NCBI GenBank assembly: GCA_031769625.1
Contig: JAUIMM010000636.1
Location: 2,631,501-2,695,500, forward strand
Reading direction: 5' to 3'
DNA from: Taudactylus pleione
Lineage: Eukaryota > Chordata > Amphibia > Anura > Myobatrachidae
DNA length: 64,000 nucleotides
Position numbers and translations under genes: made by a program. Positions 1-11,629 of the stretch are shown here, one piece after another (positions within the stretch are counted from its first letter, which is position 1; each line of letters opens with the position of its first letter). The notes beneath the pieces were generated by a model that saw only the letters and a program-made list of their open reading frames with translations, was not told the origin of the DNA and did not search any database.

Positions 1-521
1 TAAAGTGAATCATCAGGCAACAAAACATATTTGTATTGCAATGCATATGTTTTTCTAGATTGTGCCATATACCTGCTCTAAATTGCATTGCTGGATACAT
101 TTTTAAGGAGTTTCTTTTTTTTCTTGCACTAAGGAAACCACCAAAACCTTCCCATTAGCATGATTTTCCCTGCAGGTGACAATGAACAGCCACAAAGGAA
201 TTGATTATCAACTGCACTTTCACAGGTTGTTACTTAGAAGTTATTATTAAGCTGCACATACACGTAAAGCAATCTGATTCTAATTCTTCTGTAACATTCA
301 TGTTTTTTCTGGGCAAGTGAAAACTATAAGTATGTAGATCACAATATGTTTTATAGAAAGAACTACTGTAATTGCCTTAAATCCGTATAGCATGAAAGAA
401 ACACATAGTAATACAGTGTAAATCACAAGGAATTATGGACGCAATGTTTTATTTGATTTACTAACTTTCATTAAAGGAAATCTTGTTATTAGTTCATTCT
501 GTGGTTGCTAAATGGATATTT
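1..521. other. AT-rich intergenic stretch, nothing assigned
   Basis: No reading frame of note, no terminal repeats and no tandem structure seen. Confidence 0.6.
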
Positions 522-586
522 AGAATGTAAGCTCTCACGAGCAGGGCCCTCTTCCATCATGTGATTTTTCTTCCTTTACTAACATT

Positions 587-1092
587 GGCCCTCATTCAGA
601 GCCGTACGCTCTGAGCAGAGCGCACGCTCTGAATGAGGGCTGCCCTCCATGAAAATGGAGCGTCCTCCTGGACGCTCGTATAGCTGTGGGTCACCACCCA
701 CAGGCTATACGAGCGTGCAGTTTGATGGCCGCGATGGTCTTGACCATCGCGACCATCGAAACTGCGAGCCGGAGCTTCTATCAGAGCCAAAATCACTCCC
801 ACTGACATCACTAGTGATGTCAGTGGGCCGGCTTCTGACGGGAGGCGTTCCCGTGGGAACGCCCCCGTCAGGGAGGCACGCCCCCGGCACGCCCACCAAA
901 GGGGGCGTGCTGTCAGTCAACATCGACAGCACGTCCCCTTTGAAGAGACACTACGAGCGAAGGAAAATCCTTCGCTCGTCGTGTCTGGCGCATGCGCACG
1001 ACGGAGCTCCCTCCGTCGTGCGCATGCTCAGTGCAGAACATCGACCCACTTGCGAGCGGACAGCCGCTCGCGAGTGGGTCTGAATCAGGCCC
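587..1092 (+). mobile_element. GC-rich 'hairpin-chain' MITE, copy 1 (506 bp, ATT duplication)
   Basis: Flanked by ATT at 584-586 and 1093-1095. Ends are GGCCCTCATTCAG and CTGAATCAGGCCC, so the terminal repeat is about 13 bp. The interior is an almost unbroken run of inverted repeats: 588-640 (the terminal motif with its own inverted copy), 645-660, 674-714, 724-757, 798-827, 835-871, 902-936, 946-986, 990-1027 and 1043-1080. It has no coding capacity; the open frames through it follow from its symmetry and lack of stops. The 3-bp duplication fits a PIF/Harbinger-type transposase acting in trans, but the target is not the usual TWA, so the superfamily is inferred. A second copy lies at 49774-50323. 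Confidence 0.8.
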
Positions 1093-1284
1093 ATTATCTA
1101 CTCTATACTCCTTACAACAGCACCTAACTCTTGACACCCTGCTACTATTGCAGCAATGTTTATATGCCATGTACTTGTATTGTACTGTATGTCACTGTTT
1201 TCTTGTTCTGTTCAACTGTTTCTGTACTTTGTTTTTGTACTTTGTAAGGCGCTGCGGAACCCTTGTGGCACCATATAAATAAAG

Positions 1285-1290
1285 GATAAT

Positions 1291-1321
<31 letters not shown>

Positions 1322-1322
1322 T
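1285..1322. repeat. (AAT)n microsatellite
   Basis: Run of AAT units closing the interspersed repeat tail. Confidence 0.9.
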
Positions 1323-1417
1323 AAGCTTGAGGGTAACAATGTGAACGCACACAAGAGATGCATTTCATGGATATGTCGTAGGCATGTAGATCTAGCCAGA
1401 GTCAGAAACATTTCTGA

Positions 1418-1588
1418 GGGGGAGATGTACCAAGCCTATGAGAGAGATAAAGTGAAAAAGTTGACCAAGGCAACCAATCAGCTTATAACATTTATTTGTC
1501 TAGCACAGTCTTTGAAATGACAGAATCTAATTGGTTGCTTTGGACAACTTCTACACTGTGTCTCTCAAAGTCTTGCTACATCTACTCT
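1418..1588. mobile_element. Palindromic MITE, 171 bp, TGA duplication
   Basis: Begins GGGGGAGATGTACCAAGC and ends in the imperfect complement CTTGCTACATCTACTCT, with TGA at 1415-1417 and 1589-1591. The arms pair along most of the length and contain CCAATCAG (1474-1481) opposite CTAATTGG (1527-1534). The termini match the MITE at 43391-47803. Harbinger-like by its 3-bp duplication. Confidence 0.75.
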
Positions 1589-1858
1589 TGAGTCTTGTTT
1601 AAGTATTGTGGATGCCAAATTCAGATGGACCTGCTGCACCAAGCATGGGGTAGGCGTAATGATAATGATGACGGCTACTCTTGAAAACGGAGGATTATTG
1701 TAGCATGATTGCATACTGTATATGCGCATGACTATTGACATATGTATAGTTATATAGTATAGAGTGCAGACCTGTGCTGTCTCCTCCTGTACAGTGACGC
1801 ACTGGTGGGATGATGTCACTGCCGTACTAGTGAGCATGTGCCAACTCTGTTCTGTAGT

Positions 1859-2091
1859 GTTAAGGATGTGATAAATGATGAACCATTTAGCCATACATAT
1901 TTCCCTTTACATAACCATGTGACACCGGACATCGGTAAATTAATTATTTTTGCAACTGTACTTACTGCTAAGTTTCCTTTAATATCCTCCATAGATGAGA
2001 TGAGCACCAGGTCTCACCAATAGGTCCCAGATCTGGCTGAGAGCATATGTATGACGTTTACCCTGTCCCTACAATTTTACATTATTTTTAT
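1859..2091 (+). repeat. Dispersed repeat, copy 1
   Basis: About 230 bp that recurs in the same orientation at 10169-10390 with roughly 90% identity by eye. Shared blocks include GATGAACCATTTAGCCATAC, GTGACACCGGACATC and CCCAGATCTGGCTGAGAGC. Both copies run into ATT-rich sequence at the right end, as a retroposon tail would. No promoter boxes or terminal repeats were recognised, so the class is unknown. Confidence 0.65.
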
Positions 2092-4849
2092 TAATTAGAA
2101 TTGATGTCTGATTTATGCAAATATAGGATAATCTGAAATAAACTATATGAATGGCTGGATGCAATTATTTTTATGTAATAAGAAGGCATTTGTATGATGG
2201 TCACAATAATGATTATTATTTAGATAAGCTTAAAGAGTCAGTAATTATGTATTTTGCAATAATAAGAATATACATTTTTCTTAATTGTTTAAGATATAAC
2301 AATGTGCTTTGTCTTTTAAAACTTAAAGCACAGTTTTCTTTTTCTTAGCTCATTACAGGATGTAATTCTGTGGTTAGCTATATTAAGCTGTAAAGGGAAC
2401 TTGTTTGCACAAATCTAAACTGCGCTCAGCATAACAATGCTTGCAGACATGGTCAACTCCAGTATGTCTGAAGATGTTGCATATAATGCAGGTAACCGTT
2501 GCTGATAACATGTTTTTGTGGTCAACCAACAAGACCAAGATGGAGCACCTGAGTATGTGTATTGGTACTGGCAGACACCTGTTAAGTTATGAATGAGCCA
2601 GAGATGGTCGTCAGACTTTTCTAGGAAAGGCTTGTTGGAACTGACCAATAAAATTTGAGTCGACTATTGCCATGAACTCTATTCACTAGTTATATTTCAG
2701 ACCTTTCACTTTAAGAAATGTTATCTGTTGTATTCTCACAATTTGGGTAACCAAATTTGGGTAACACATAATGATGAATATTCATGAACTATTGAACTGT
2801 AGGGGAATAAATATGGACTGCACACTAGCTTTGGGTAGCATTTTGGATTGAAGGCTTATCTGAATGCATTTGCATTGTGGACTGTAAGAACTCAATATTG
2901 TTCTGGCGAACAAAATATGAAGTAAAGTTTTTTTTATTACTTCAGTCATTTTGAGCGGACATTCCAGTTATTGATTTTGATAATTAGGGGCTTGCCGACC
3001 CTACATTGCTTGACCTTTGGCCTGACCACTGTCTCATGTGGCCACACATGGGGGAATGCTGCAGGTAAGAAATATTTTTATTATATTTTCACTTTCCCCC
3101 TTTATGTGGCCCACAGTTGGACCAGTCAGTCCGGTAAGGTCTGGCACATGAAGTTAATGAATCCATGACCTAATTAATAACTGTATTGTCTGTGTCAGTT
3201 TTGTTTTCCACCTAATTACTTACATTTCTTCCACTATGATCATCTTATTATGCACAGTATTTTCATATTTGTAGCCTAGGGGCTGCTAGGTTGCAGCCCC
3301 CCAGTAAAATCCTCCACTTCAGTGAGCCAGTGCAGTCCATGACTGCACTGGCTACACTGTGACTGTTGGAAGCACCACCTGATAGTCACGCACAGAACAG
3401 GCATCCCCAGGGGGAGGTGTCTCTTCCCCCTGGGACTGCCAGTCCGGGCTGCTATAAGCAGATTACAGGTTTCCATGGATGCTGCTGCTCTGCCTTTCGG
3501 GCAGCCCTACAGGGCTTCTCAGGGCTGCTGCCAATGCAGACCCGAGAAGCTGGTCTAGTGTTATGCTCATGCGTGGCGCTACCGACGCTCATGCACATGC
3601 TCAAGTCCCGGTGCCTGACATTCATTGTGCTGGCGCTGGGATCAGAAAGCAGCGGCAGGCCCCTCAGGTAAGAGGGCAGGAGCCGCTGCTGTTTGTAGTC
3701 CTTTTTTTATTATGAAATTAGTACTTGTGTTTTTGACTGTGGTGACAATCGAGACATGTGTAAGTTACATACTGCTACCATTTCTGGGGATCGCTGCACA
3801 TTCTCATACTGCTTAATGTTGCATGTCTATGGTATTGTCTGAATATGATTTATATGGCTTTAAGAAATAGATAGTAGTAGTTGTAAATTTAAATACCAAC
3901 TATTGTGTTGCTATTTGTTTGGGCTATGGAATGGTATACTTTGTGTGTGTCCTGTCTTGTTTTCCAATGTAGAGGAAAAATATTTGGTATTGTATAAGGC
4001 AGACAGAGGTAGTTATTGATTAAATTGTACAGTATAGGGAATTGCTAAATGTGCTCTGTACTTATTTTGTGTCTCAGTCTTTGCCTCAAAGGTTGTACCT
4101 AGTCAGACCAGGTTGAAATAAAATTTTCCCTGTGTGTAATCTGACTCTGTGCCACTGAGTCCCAGGACTGAACTTTTGTAAGAAGAACAACTATGTGCAT
4201 GAAATCTTGAGTTTGAAATGATGGTTGGGTGGAATACAGGTCGACATTCAATTGTCCCCTTTTCAAAGCTGCCCCAGTGTCCCTGAGTTCAAGAGATGCC
4301 CCCATTGTATTAGTGTTGTTTCTATTAGTTTTAGTTTAAAAGTTGGTATGAAGATGCCTAAGTGCAAGAATAAGACAATAGGTAATAGCGAACCCACTGA
4401 GGGTCCAATAATTGACATGCCCCAGGGAGCGGCATAAACCATTATGAGAAATATTTATGGAGATAATTGTTGTATGTACGTTACCAGATGGGGTGATATT
4501 ACGCATAACAGCCTGCAGTCCTTTCCAGCATATGGTACATTTAACTGTGATACACCTGTGCCGGGCTCTACTCCCATCCACACCACAAACTGGACTACCA
4601 GTATGTTCATAACTGTTAAATGTGTAAGTGAGAAAAATAATAATGACCAAATATTTGTGTTTAATGCACATTCTATAACAGCAGTGGTGGGACAGCACAG
4701 AAACAGACTGACTCCTTTGTCCCCCATTCGTCATCATCAAAAACCCTTACTGTCCAATAGAATCTTACACAAGAGATACCTGAGACCTCAGTAGTTATGC
4801 CCACCCCCTTGTATGAACCTGAACTACCTTAACTGCCTTTCATGATCTT
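2092..4849. other. Intergenic stretch with no recognisable gene
   Basis: AT-rich sequence. One short perfect hairpin at 3324-3352 (AGCCAGTGCAGTC paired with GACTGCACTGGCT) and a small G/C-rich block at 3270-3680. No reading frame here resembles a known family. Confidence 0.5.
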
Positions 4850-5073
4850 AGACAAAATCTCTATGAATATTATAATTTTAGGAAAGAGTGTGCGCATAAA
4901 CTCACTGGTGAGGACCAGAGGTCCTTCTTTGAGATAGTTTTTGAGTCTGATAATAGAGATACTATATTACAAGATATCACTTTACGGGATCCCCAGAAAA
5001 CACCTAAGCAAATTTTACCAATGCTCAAAGTATTTATACTGATTTAATAATAGTTTCTCCTCTTGAAATTGAC

Positions 5074-5298
5074 TTGCAGAATCTCTGTACCATTAAACAG
5101 GGATCTCAAGAATCAGTCCTTGATTACTGTCAATGGGTGGACTCTGAGATGAAACATTACACAGAAATAGAAGATATTGATACTGACATGATTTATCGGC
5201 CACTAACAACTCATATTCTAGTGGAAGGATTGATAGCCTCAATCAAAGAAATACTATACACAGTCTCCCAGCTGAAAAAACAGCACTATGGTCGATAG
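5074..5298 (+). pseudogene. Retroviral gag (capsid-like) fragment
   Basis: A 74-codon open stretch with a pattern typical of the C-terminal part of retroviral capsid: a short IKQGSQES block followed by an amphipathic segment and a later LVEGL block. A possible nucleocapsid-type knuckle begins with CSKCGEQE near 5470, but the rest of the zinc finger is not convincing. It sits upstream of clear pol fragments in the same orientation, which is the main support. The frame is interrupted on both sides, so no functional protein is expected. Confidence 0.5.
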
Positions 5299-5640
5299 TA
5301 TTGAAAAAGTTACACAAGATTAGGCGAATATGCATAGTCAAAGACAGAAACAGCATTCTGATCTGCTGGACACATTAAATTCCCAAAAACAAAATTTCCA
5401 ATCTGTAAGGTACAATTCTCCTCTGCATATTCTCAACAGCAAACATAACAATATGTCACAAACTCTTCACTGCAGCAAATGTGGTGAACAGGAACCGCTA
5501 GGTTTTGAGGCATTTCTCTTAAATGGAGGTTCCAATGTGAGGGACCCTTGCTTCTCCAAAGTGGAATCCAACAATGGATTTTCTGGGTACAGCCAGATCC
5601 ATGGAAATTATTATAGGACCACACTTACTGCTTAGACCAT

Positions 5641-5972
5641 CCAGTCTTACGTGCCGTAATGTGAATCTGTTCTAATCCATTGTGTTGATGATTTGTTACT
5701 TTACTCAAACTCTTTGCAAGTTTCTCTCACATACACTTTTTTTCCTTTTAAAATACCTCAAATAAGGTGAGACTAAAGATTTCAATAGACAAATTGCAAA
5801 CATACCAGATCAAAGTAATGCACTTAGGACACTGCTTGATACGAGGTCAGATACTCCTCACAGTAGCCTTGATTCTCAATCATTATTTGCTGTTAAATCA
5901 GAGCCAAGTAAAAGTGTTTCTTGGATTATTAGATTATAACAGAATTTTTCCTTTCTCAACACTTGCCAGATA
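5641..5972 (+). pseudogene. Retroviral reverse transcriptase fragment
   Basis: The catalytic box is visible as CVDDLLLYS (VDD encoded at 5684-5692), the counterpart of the retroviral YVDD motif. About 120 bases on, MHLGHCLIRGQ matches the YLG-x-x-L-x-x-G segment, and VKVFLGLLDYNRIFP (near 5908-5955) matches the conserved FLGL-x-GY-x-R-x-x-x-P block that follows the palm. The pieces lie in different frames. The fingers region is missing or unrecognisable. Confidence 0.65.
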
Positions 5973-6026
5973 AAGTGACACATATCAAACTCTCACAGAA
6001 GCATCATAACTAGTCTTTTTCACTCT

Positions 6027-6896
6027 TTGTCATTCACCATATATTGCAAAAATGTGTATACTGATGCAGACACACAGATACTTATAGTCATCAATGGGAT
6101 ACTACAGTCTGATACTCTTGTCTTTGCTTTGTTTACCTGTCTAAGGACTGTGGCAGACGCTACAGTCCTAGTGGGAAAAGTACAGGATTCTGTCCTACAG
6201 CACCCATTAACCTTGTATGTTCTTCATGCTGTTGTTAAACTCATAATCTTTGTTCAAAAATGTTGTGTCTCCAGTGCTCCTTTAACAAAACGGGAACTAT
6301 TGGTATCTCTGAACTTGACCATAGTCAAGTGTCCCGTGTTCAAGCCTGTTATTCTTCTCCCTGATGTGACTGACAATCACAGAGTGTGAAGTGCAGAGAC
6401 CAGGATTCTGAATACAATTGCAAGAACTGTTTGCAACAAATGTTTTTAAGCCAGACATATCAGACACACCACTCTCAGATGCTGCTGTGACCCTGTATAC
6501 AGACTGAAGCTGCCACAGGCAGTATGATACAGATGCAGTGTGTATTAGATATGCAGTTGTTTCAGACATGGAAGCCATTGAGACTGTCCCACTGGGTCCC
6601 CCTGGTTTTGCACATGTAGCGGGACTTATAGCACTGATTAGAGACTGTCATACTGCTGAAGGTGCAACTGCCAATATTTACACAGACTGTAGACACTGTT
6701 TGGCACTATCGCAGTTTTGAAGCAACATGGGAACAAAGAGGGTATCTGTCAGCCTCAGCCTTTCTTATATCACATGTTAAACAGGTCAAAGAATTAATGG
6801 AAGCTATATAACTACCCAAGCAAGTAGCTGTGATCAAATGCCAAGCTTATACTTCTCAGGAAGACCTGGTCTCTCTTGGCAATAAACAGCAGATTT
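6027..6896 (+). pseudogene. Retroviral connection domain and RNase H fragment
   Basis: 6027-6389 is open for 120 codons and contains CLRTVADATVLVGK and the HPLTLYVLHAV block, which in gamma-like pol proteins precede RNase H. RNase H follows in other frames: LYTDG near 6493-6507 (first catalytic Asp), LIALIRDCHTAEG (6627 onward, where the family usually has AELIAL), then IYTDCRHCLA with the next Asp, and LPKQVAVIKCQAYT near 6812-6853. The order is correct and the lesions are several, so this is an old copy. Confidence 0.7.
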
Positions 6897-7914
6897 AGTG
6901 GCCAAGACAGCGGTAATATTTGACTATGACAACTCTGAAACAGATGTACAATTTTATTTGTTTCAAGTGATTGATGAACAATTGTTAATATGCAAAATGA
7001 CTACAGATTGTTTTCATACAAATGCCTAATGTAAATACAATGTATGCTTAAAGTTATTTTATGTCTAGTTAGGCATCCTATTATAACTTATAAGTATATA
7101 TGTGTTGACAACTTTCCACTACTCTCGCTGAAGTTGAAAAAATAATTTGTAATCCCAGACAGATGTATTTGCTTTACAAATATGTAAAATGTTGCATAAA
7201 TATTGGGTAAACAGTAGTTATATGCATCTCTGAATGAGGAAAACATACCATAACTATAACATATTAAAAATGTCCATTTATTAGTGATAATTCAACAAAA
7301 GATGATTGCCATTCAAATTTAATGGTGCTGATTTAACTCATATGATAGTCTTAGATATTAGCCTGCAGTTTATTGATGACATTATTATTACGATATATAT
7401 AAAGGGCTATTTTGTAAAAATCTGATTACAAATTTTTTTTTACATTTTTGGTAATAATGGTACCCCGATAACAATAGGTACATACCTTATGGGAAAGGTG
7501 GTTCAGGTTATGTGCAAATATTTATAAGGGAGTAGAAAGTAAGTTACACATACTGTACATGGCTTATAGGTCAGTGGAAAAATTGAGGAAAGCAATGGGA
7601 CTGTAGAGAACAATCTGGTAAAAGTGGCAGTGGAAAATGTCATGAGTTGATCTAAGATAATGCCTCTGATATAAAACACATAGTCTTAGCTTGTGCATTA
7701 CCCAAAAAGTCACCAATAAATATTTATGAAATATTTTTGTTTTTGGGGATTCTTTGGAATGTTATCCAATTTGACTACAAGTTCTCCAACAAATATTTCT
7801 CTTTCATATGATTTAACCCCAATTTTGTGATAAACTTTTCTCTACATGTACAGTCACTCCCAAGAGGAACAGGGGAGACTGTTACAAAGACTGTTTCAAG
7901 AAATTTCCAAAAGT

Positions 7915-8007
7915 GCCATGGATCTAACCTGGAGATTATGTGATCCTCAGAAACTTTCTATGCTCTAGCTGTCTTGTAGTTCAATGGGAAGGATCATTTC
8001 ATATGTA
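7915..8007 (+). pseudogene. Integrase C-terminal fragment
   Basis: PGDYVILRNF (7928-7957) followed by WEGSFHMY matches the SH3-like tail of gamma-type integrases (PGD-W/Y-V-x-x-K-x-F, then W-x-G-P/S-F). An in-frame stop directly precedes the motif. The integrase catalytic core between 6900 and 7870 was not recognised; that stretch is AT-rich and may hold an unrecognised insertion. Confidence 0.5.
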
Positions 8008-8021
8008 TTGCTGAATACCAC

Positions 8022-9317
8022 CAGGGCGATCGCCACCATTATGCAGCTTTAGGCAAATGCCTAAGGGCACCGACCACTGGAGGGCAGTGCTGCGTTAATC
8101 AAACTCAAAAAATTAAGGCTGCATCCTTCTTTTACATTGCGTTAGCTGCGGCCATGGTCTAACCAGCCGCAGATGCCGCTGTCACCTCACCCCACACATG
8201 ACCTCGAGTTACTGGCAATGAGAGTGAGAGGTCTCCCTGCCACATCCATCCGGGCTGTCAGCAGCCCTGACATGTGCTGTATACAAGTGTGGGCGACTGC
8301 CCACTGGCCTGCTCTCTCCTTCCTTTAATTCCTTCTCTTCATTTGCAAAAGATGAGGAGCAGGACTGCCGGGCTGCTGGGGCTGAGCCTGATGAGAAAAA
8401 TATTAACAAACGTTACCCAACTTGTCTTACAGCCTGAGCCAGTTCTTTTATAGTAAGTCAGCTCAGCAAGCATTTGGTTGAGTTTGTAGTTAGTGTTATT
8501 ATTTTTATACAATAACACAAGACCACTATATACCAGTAGAGGGGTCTGCTGCAGATCATTAAAATAAAAAATGCTGTAGCTAGCAGGTTTACTGTCAAAG
8601 ACAGAACAGAAGAACAGAACGGGAGGGAGAAAATACTGTTTGGTAGGTCCCTGACACACATTTATCAGCAAGCAATAAATAATGATGTATGGCCTTATTA
8701 TGTAGTGCATTGTGGGTACTAATGTACAGCATTATTATGTATTGCAGACACTCTTGTGATACATAATTATGTAATGTGCCACTGATGTGCAGCATAATTA
8801 TGTACTGTATTGCTGGCACTGATTTGTGGCATAATTACGTATTGTGGGCAATGATTTGTGGCATAATTATGTATTGGGCACTTATATGTGGCATAATTAT
8901 ATATTGCAACACTGATGTCTGGCATAAAAATATATCGGGGGCACTGATTTGTGGCATAATTACATATTGTGGGCAATGATTTGTGGCATAATTGCGTATT
9001 GGGCACTTATATGAGGCATAATTATGTATTGCAACACTGATGTCTGGCATAAATATGTATTGGGGGCACTGATTTGTGGCATAATTATGTATTACAACCC
9101 TGATGTCTAGCATAAATATGTATTGGGGCACAGCTGTGTGGCATAAATATGTATTGGGGGAAAAAATATGTTTCCATATTACTGTCCAGAGTGTACACAC
9201 AAATGAGGTTTTCTTAAAAGCATGTTAGTGCTCCTGCTCCCCCCTAGCCATGTAGGTGCAGGAGCAGTTGGGTGAAATTTTTTGCCTAGGGCACCCAGAA
9301 ACCTTGCACCGGCCCTG
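8022..9317. mobile_element. Non-autonomous DNA element with CAGGGC termini and an internal minisatellite
   Basis: Starts CAGGGCGATCGCC, followed by AGGCAAATGCCTAAGGGCAC; ends with GCCTAGGGCACCCAGAAACC and GCACCGGCCCTG, so the outer and sub-terminal blocks are inverted copies. The flanking octamers (AATACCAC and CATACCCA) match at 5 of 8 positions, weak support for a hAT-type duplication. There is no transposase. The interior from 8745 is a minisatellite. Confidence 0.55.
8745..9165. repeat. Minisatellite of about 31-bp units with higher-order structure
   Basis: Units follow the pattern GGCATAATTATGTATTG then a GGGCACTGATTTGT-like block. Four distinguishable unit types recur in the same order with a period near 126 bp (for example GTGGCATAATTAC at 8825 and 8951). 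Long open frames on both strands here are artefacts of the repeat. Confidence 0.85.
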
Positions 9318-10168
9318 CATACCCAGGCTTCACACTGTAAATTGTTTGAAGAAGAAAGAAGAATCAATGAAAGAATTTGAATAAGAACCCATATGTATGA
9401 TGGTTTTGACTTATTTTTTATTGACTTTAATAGTCTACATTGGAAGTATGGTGGTGAGTAAGGCTAATGATGCGGCAGACTATCTGAATTAGCTGTGGCA
9501 GATTTTGCTTCCACTTTTACAGAAATTAATAAAGCAGAGATAAGCAAGTAATACAGAGAAGGCATAAACATTCTTTTATACTCTAGTTAGATTGGGATAT
9601 AGTAATATTTTGAAATATTAAGAATGTTGGAAAATCAAGGGATGATACAGGATTTATGAGATAGAATATATAATATTTCAGAGATATGTGATAGTACATT
9701 TAGATATGTTGGTCTAGAACTATTTCAGCAGTCTTGTTAGAGTATTGTATTGCACTGCAAATTGTATATGGAGTGGAATGTTATACGTATCTGAAAAACC
9801 CGTCCAACTCAGCAGATGTCATTGGTGAGAAAATGAATGAGATTATTGATTTAAAAAAACAAAGTACACCAAGAAACACAAGTTCACTAGTGTGATACCA
9901 GTTTCCCGGTTTTTCCTGGTTAGATCCTTCTAAATGATTTTCATGAATACGGGATTGGTTTGCTAAAATAATGCATACTTCAAAAATTATTATTATTTGT
10001 ACTAACTGCATTGTTTTTAATATATCTAATATTTATGTGTGGCTCTAAGCTGCTGGGAAAAGTGACAAATAAGATAACCAAAGGAGAAAAGGGGAAAACA
10101 CCTTTATTATGGTAAAAAGTGAAAAATTAAGATGTTTCGGATTTCAAAAACTTTAGACGGCTGAACTG
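9318..10168. other. Intergenic AT-rich stretch, nothing assigned
   Basis: No repeat ends, tandem arrays or coding pattern recognised. Confidence 0.5.
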
Positions 10169-10385
10169 TTAAGGATGGAATATATGATGAACCATTTAGC
10201 CATACATATCCCTTTACATAATCCATGTGACACCGGACATCAGTAAATTAATCTCTTTGCAACTGTCCTTACTGCTTAATTTCCTTTAATATCCTCCATA
10301 GATGAGATGAGCACCACATCTCACCAGGTCCCAGATCTGGCTGAGAGCATATGTATGATGTTTTCCCTGTCCCTGCAATTTTCCA

Positions 10386-10390
<5 letters not shown>
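10169..10390 (+). repeat. Dispersed repeat, copy 2
   Basis: Same unit and orientation as 1859-2091. It differs by small indels and substitutions and runs straight into an ATT array. Confidence 0.65.
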
Positions 10391-10416
<26 letters not shown>

Positions 10417-10418
10417 GA
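10384..10418. repeat. (ATT)n microsatellite
   Basis: Run of ATT units at the right end of the dispersed repeat. Confidence 0.9.
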
Positions 10419-11629
10419 GAGAGTTCAATTGCGTGAATTCTTAAGGAGAGAAGCAAGATGGATTTTTCTCATGGGGAGTATAAACCCCATGGGTATGAAT
10501 GAGAATTTTAATTATTCCATTATTCTGGGTTAATAATTTTCTGACATTCTGAATTTATAATAACTCACATTTGGATTTATGTGGATTGAGACATGAGGAT
10601 ATAACATTCAAATTATATATGCATTGTTTATTTTAAGATTAGGTACTGAGTACTTATAATTTTATTTTGGGTGAATATGAGTCTTTTCCCACCTATTTTT
10701 TTCTTTCTCCTATTATATATACTCACCTGTCATATTTTTCACTATATTTTAGATTATTTGAATGTTTGTTTTTCACCTTTCACATTTAATGGGACAATTA
10801 ATTTATTTACTATTTGCAATCACATATTACAGATAATTTATGCAACTATTAACTGTACATTATTTAATTTATTTACAGAATATAATGTAATAGGGGTAAG
10901 AATGGGAGTTGATTATATTCATTATATATTCCAAAATATAGAATATTCCGAAATATGGAATTTTTGGAGCATGACTGAGTTAGTGACACGTTTGCTTTTT
11001 GATGGTTTACTGTACACAAACTTTGTTTAATGCACAAGATTATTAAAATATTGTATACAATTATCTTTAGACTGTGTGTATAAGGTGTATAAGAAAGATA
11101 AATGAAATTCATGTGTGTACACAAACTTTGATGCACAAAATTATTACAAATATTGTATAAAATTACCCTCAGGTTACGTGATACAACAGTCCCACAATCC
11201 TGCTAATATGTATCTCCCTGGCATATCAGGAGTCCCCTCATTAACAGCCAGGACGTGGCACCCATGCACGTATGTTTATAAGGTTTATATGAAACTTAAA
11301 TGCATTCTGTGCTTAGACTTGGGTCCCATCCCCAAGATATCTCATTACTGTATGCAAATATTTCAAAATACAGAAAAATACGATATCCAAAATGCTCCTG
11401 ATACCAAGCATTTTGGATATGGGAGACTCAACCTGTATGTATATAAATTTTTGTAATGCTTTTTATAAAATTTTATTTATTGTTTTGGTAAAAAATGTTA
11501 AGCTTATATTTGAGTATAATTTAATGCTAATACAATTTGTGGATATTCTATTTTTGCAATTGCGCTCAATATGAGTCACTCTTCGGGCGGGGGGCAGCTT
11601 AGGGTCAATGAGGTGGCCACCCACATTCA
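10419..11629. other. Intergenic AT-rich stretch, nothing assigned
   Basis: Open frames of 60-119 codons occur but are low-complexity and rich in I, Y, N and F, as expected by chance at this base composition. Confidence 0.5.

Larger units (their letters stand above)
522..1322 (+). repeat. Interspersed repeat ending in an (AAT)n tail, split by the hairpin element
   Basis: The left part (522-586) reads GTAAGCTCTCACGAGCAGGG and the right part (1093-1322) ends in GGCGCTGCGGAACCC, ATATAAATAAAGG and an AAT array. This order (a 'gtaagctct..gagcaggg' block, then a 'gcgctgcgga..atataaataaa' block, then a microsatellite) is one I associate with a common amphibian interspersed repeat tail. The family name is uncertain. 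The two halves rejoin cleanly once the element at 587-1092 and one ATT copy are removed, so this repeat was the insertion target. Confidence 0.5.
4850..8010 (+). mobile_element. Decayed endogenous retrovirus, gamma-like, no LTRs seen
   Basis: Fragments occur in gag-pol order on the plus strand: capsid-like (about 4860-5300), reverse transcriptase (about 5680-6020), connection plus RNase H (6027-6896) and an integrase C-terminal piece (about 7915-8007). All are broken by stops and frameshifts. No env and no flanking LTR pair was found. The right side abuts the DNA element at 8022. The order and motifs point to a class I (gamma/epsilon-like) retrovirus; this assignment rests on remembered family patterns, not a search. 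Confidence 0.65.

Noticed and set aside
649..1083. 144-codon frame in the GC-rich block.
   Set aside because: The block is a chain of inverted repeats and both strands are open; no protein family is recognisable.
8767..9200. Repeated-motif protein frames on the minus strand.
   Set aside because: They follow the 31-bp minisatellite, which is open on both strands.
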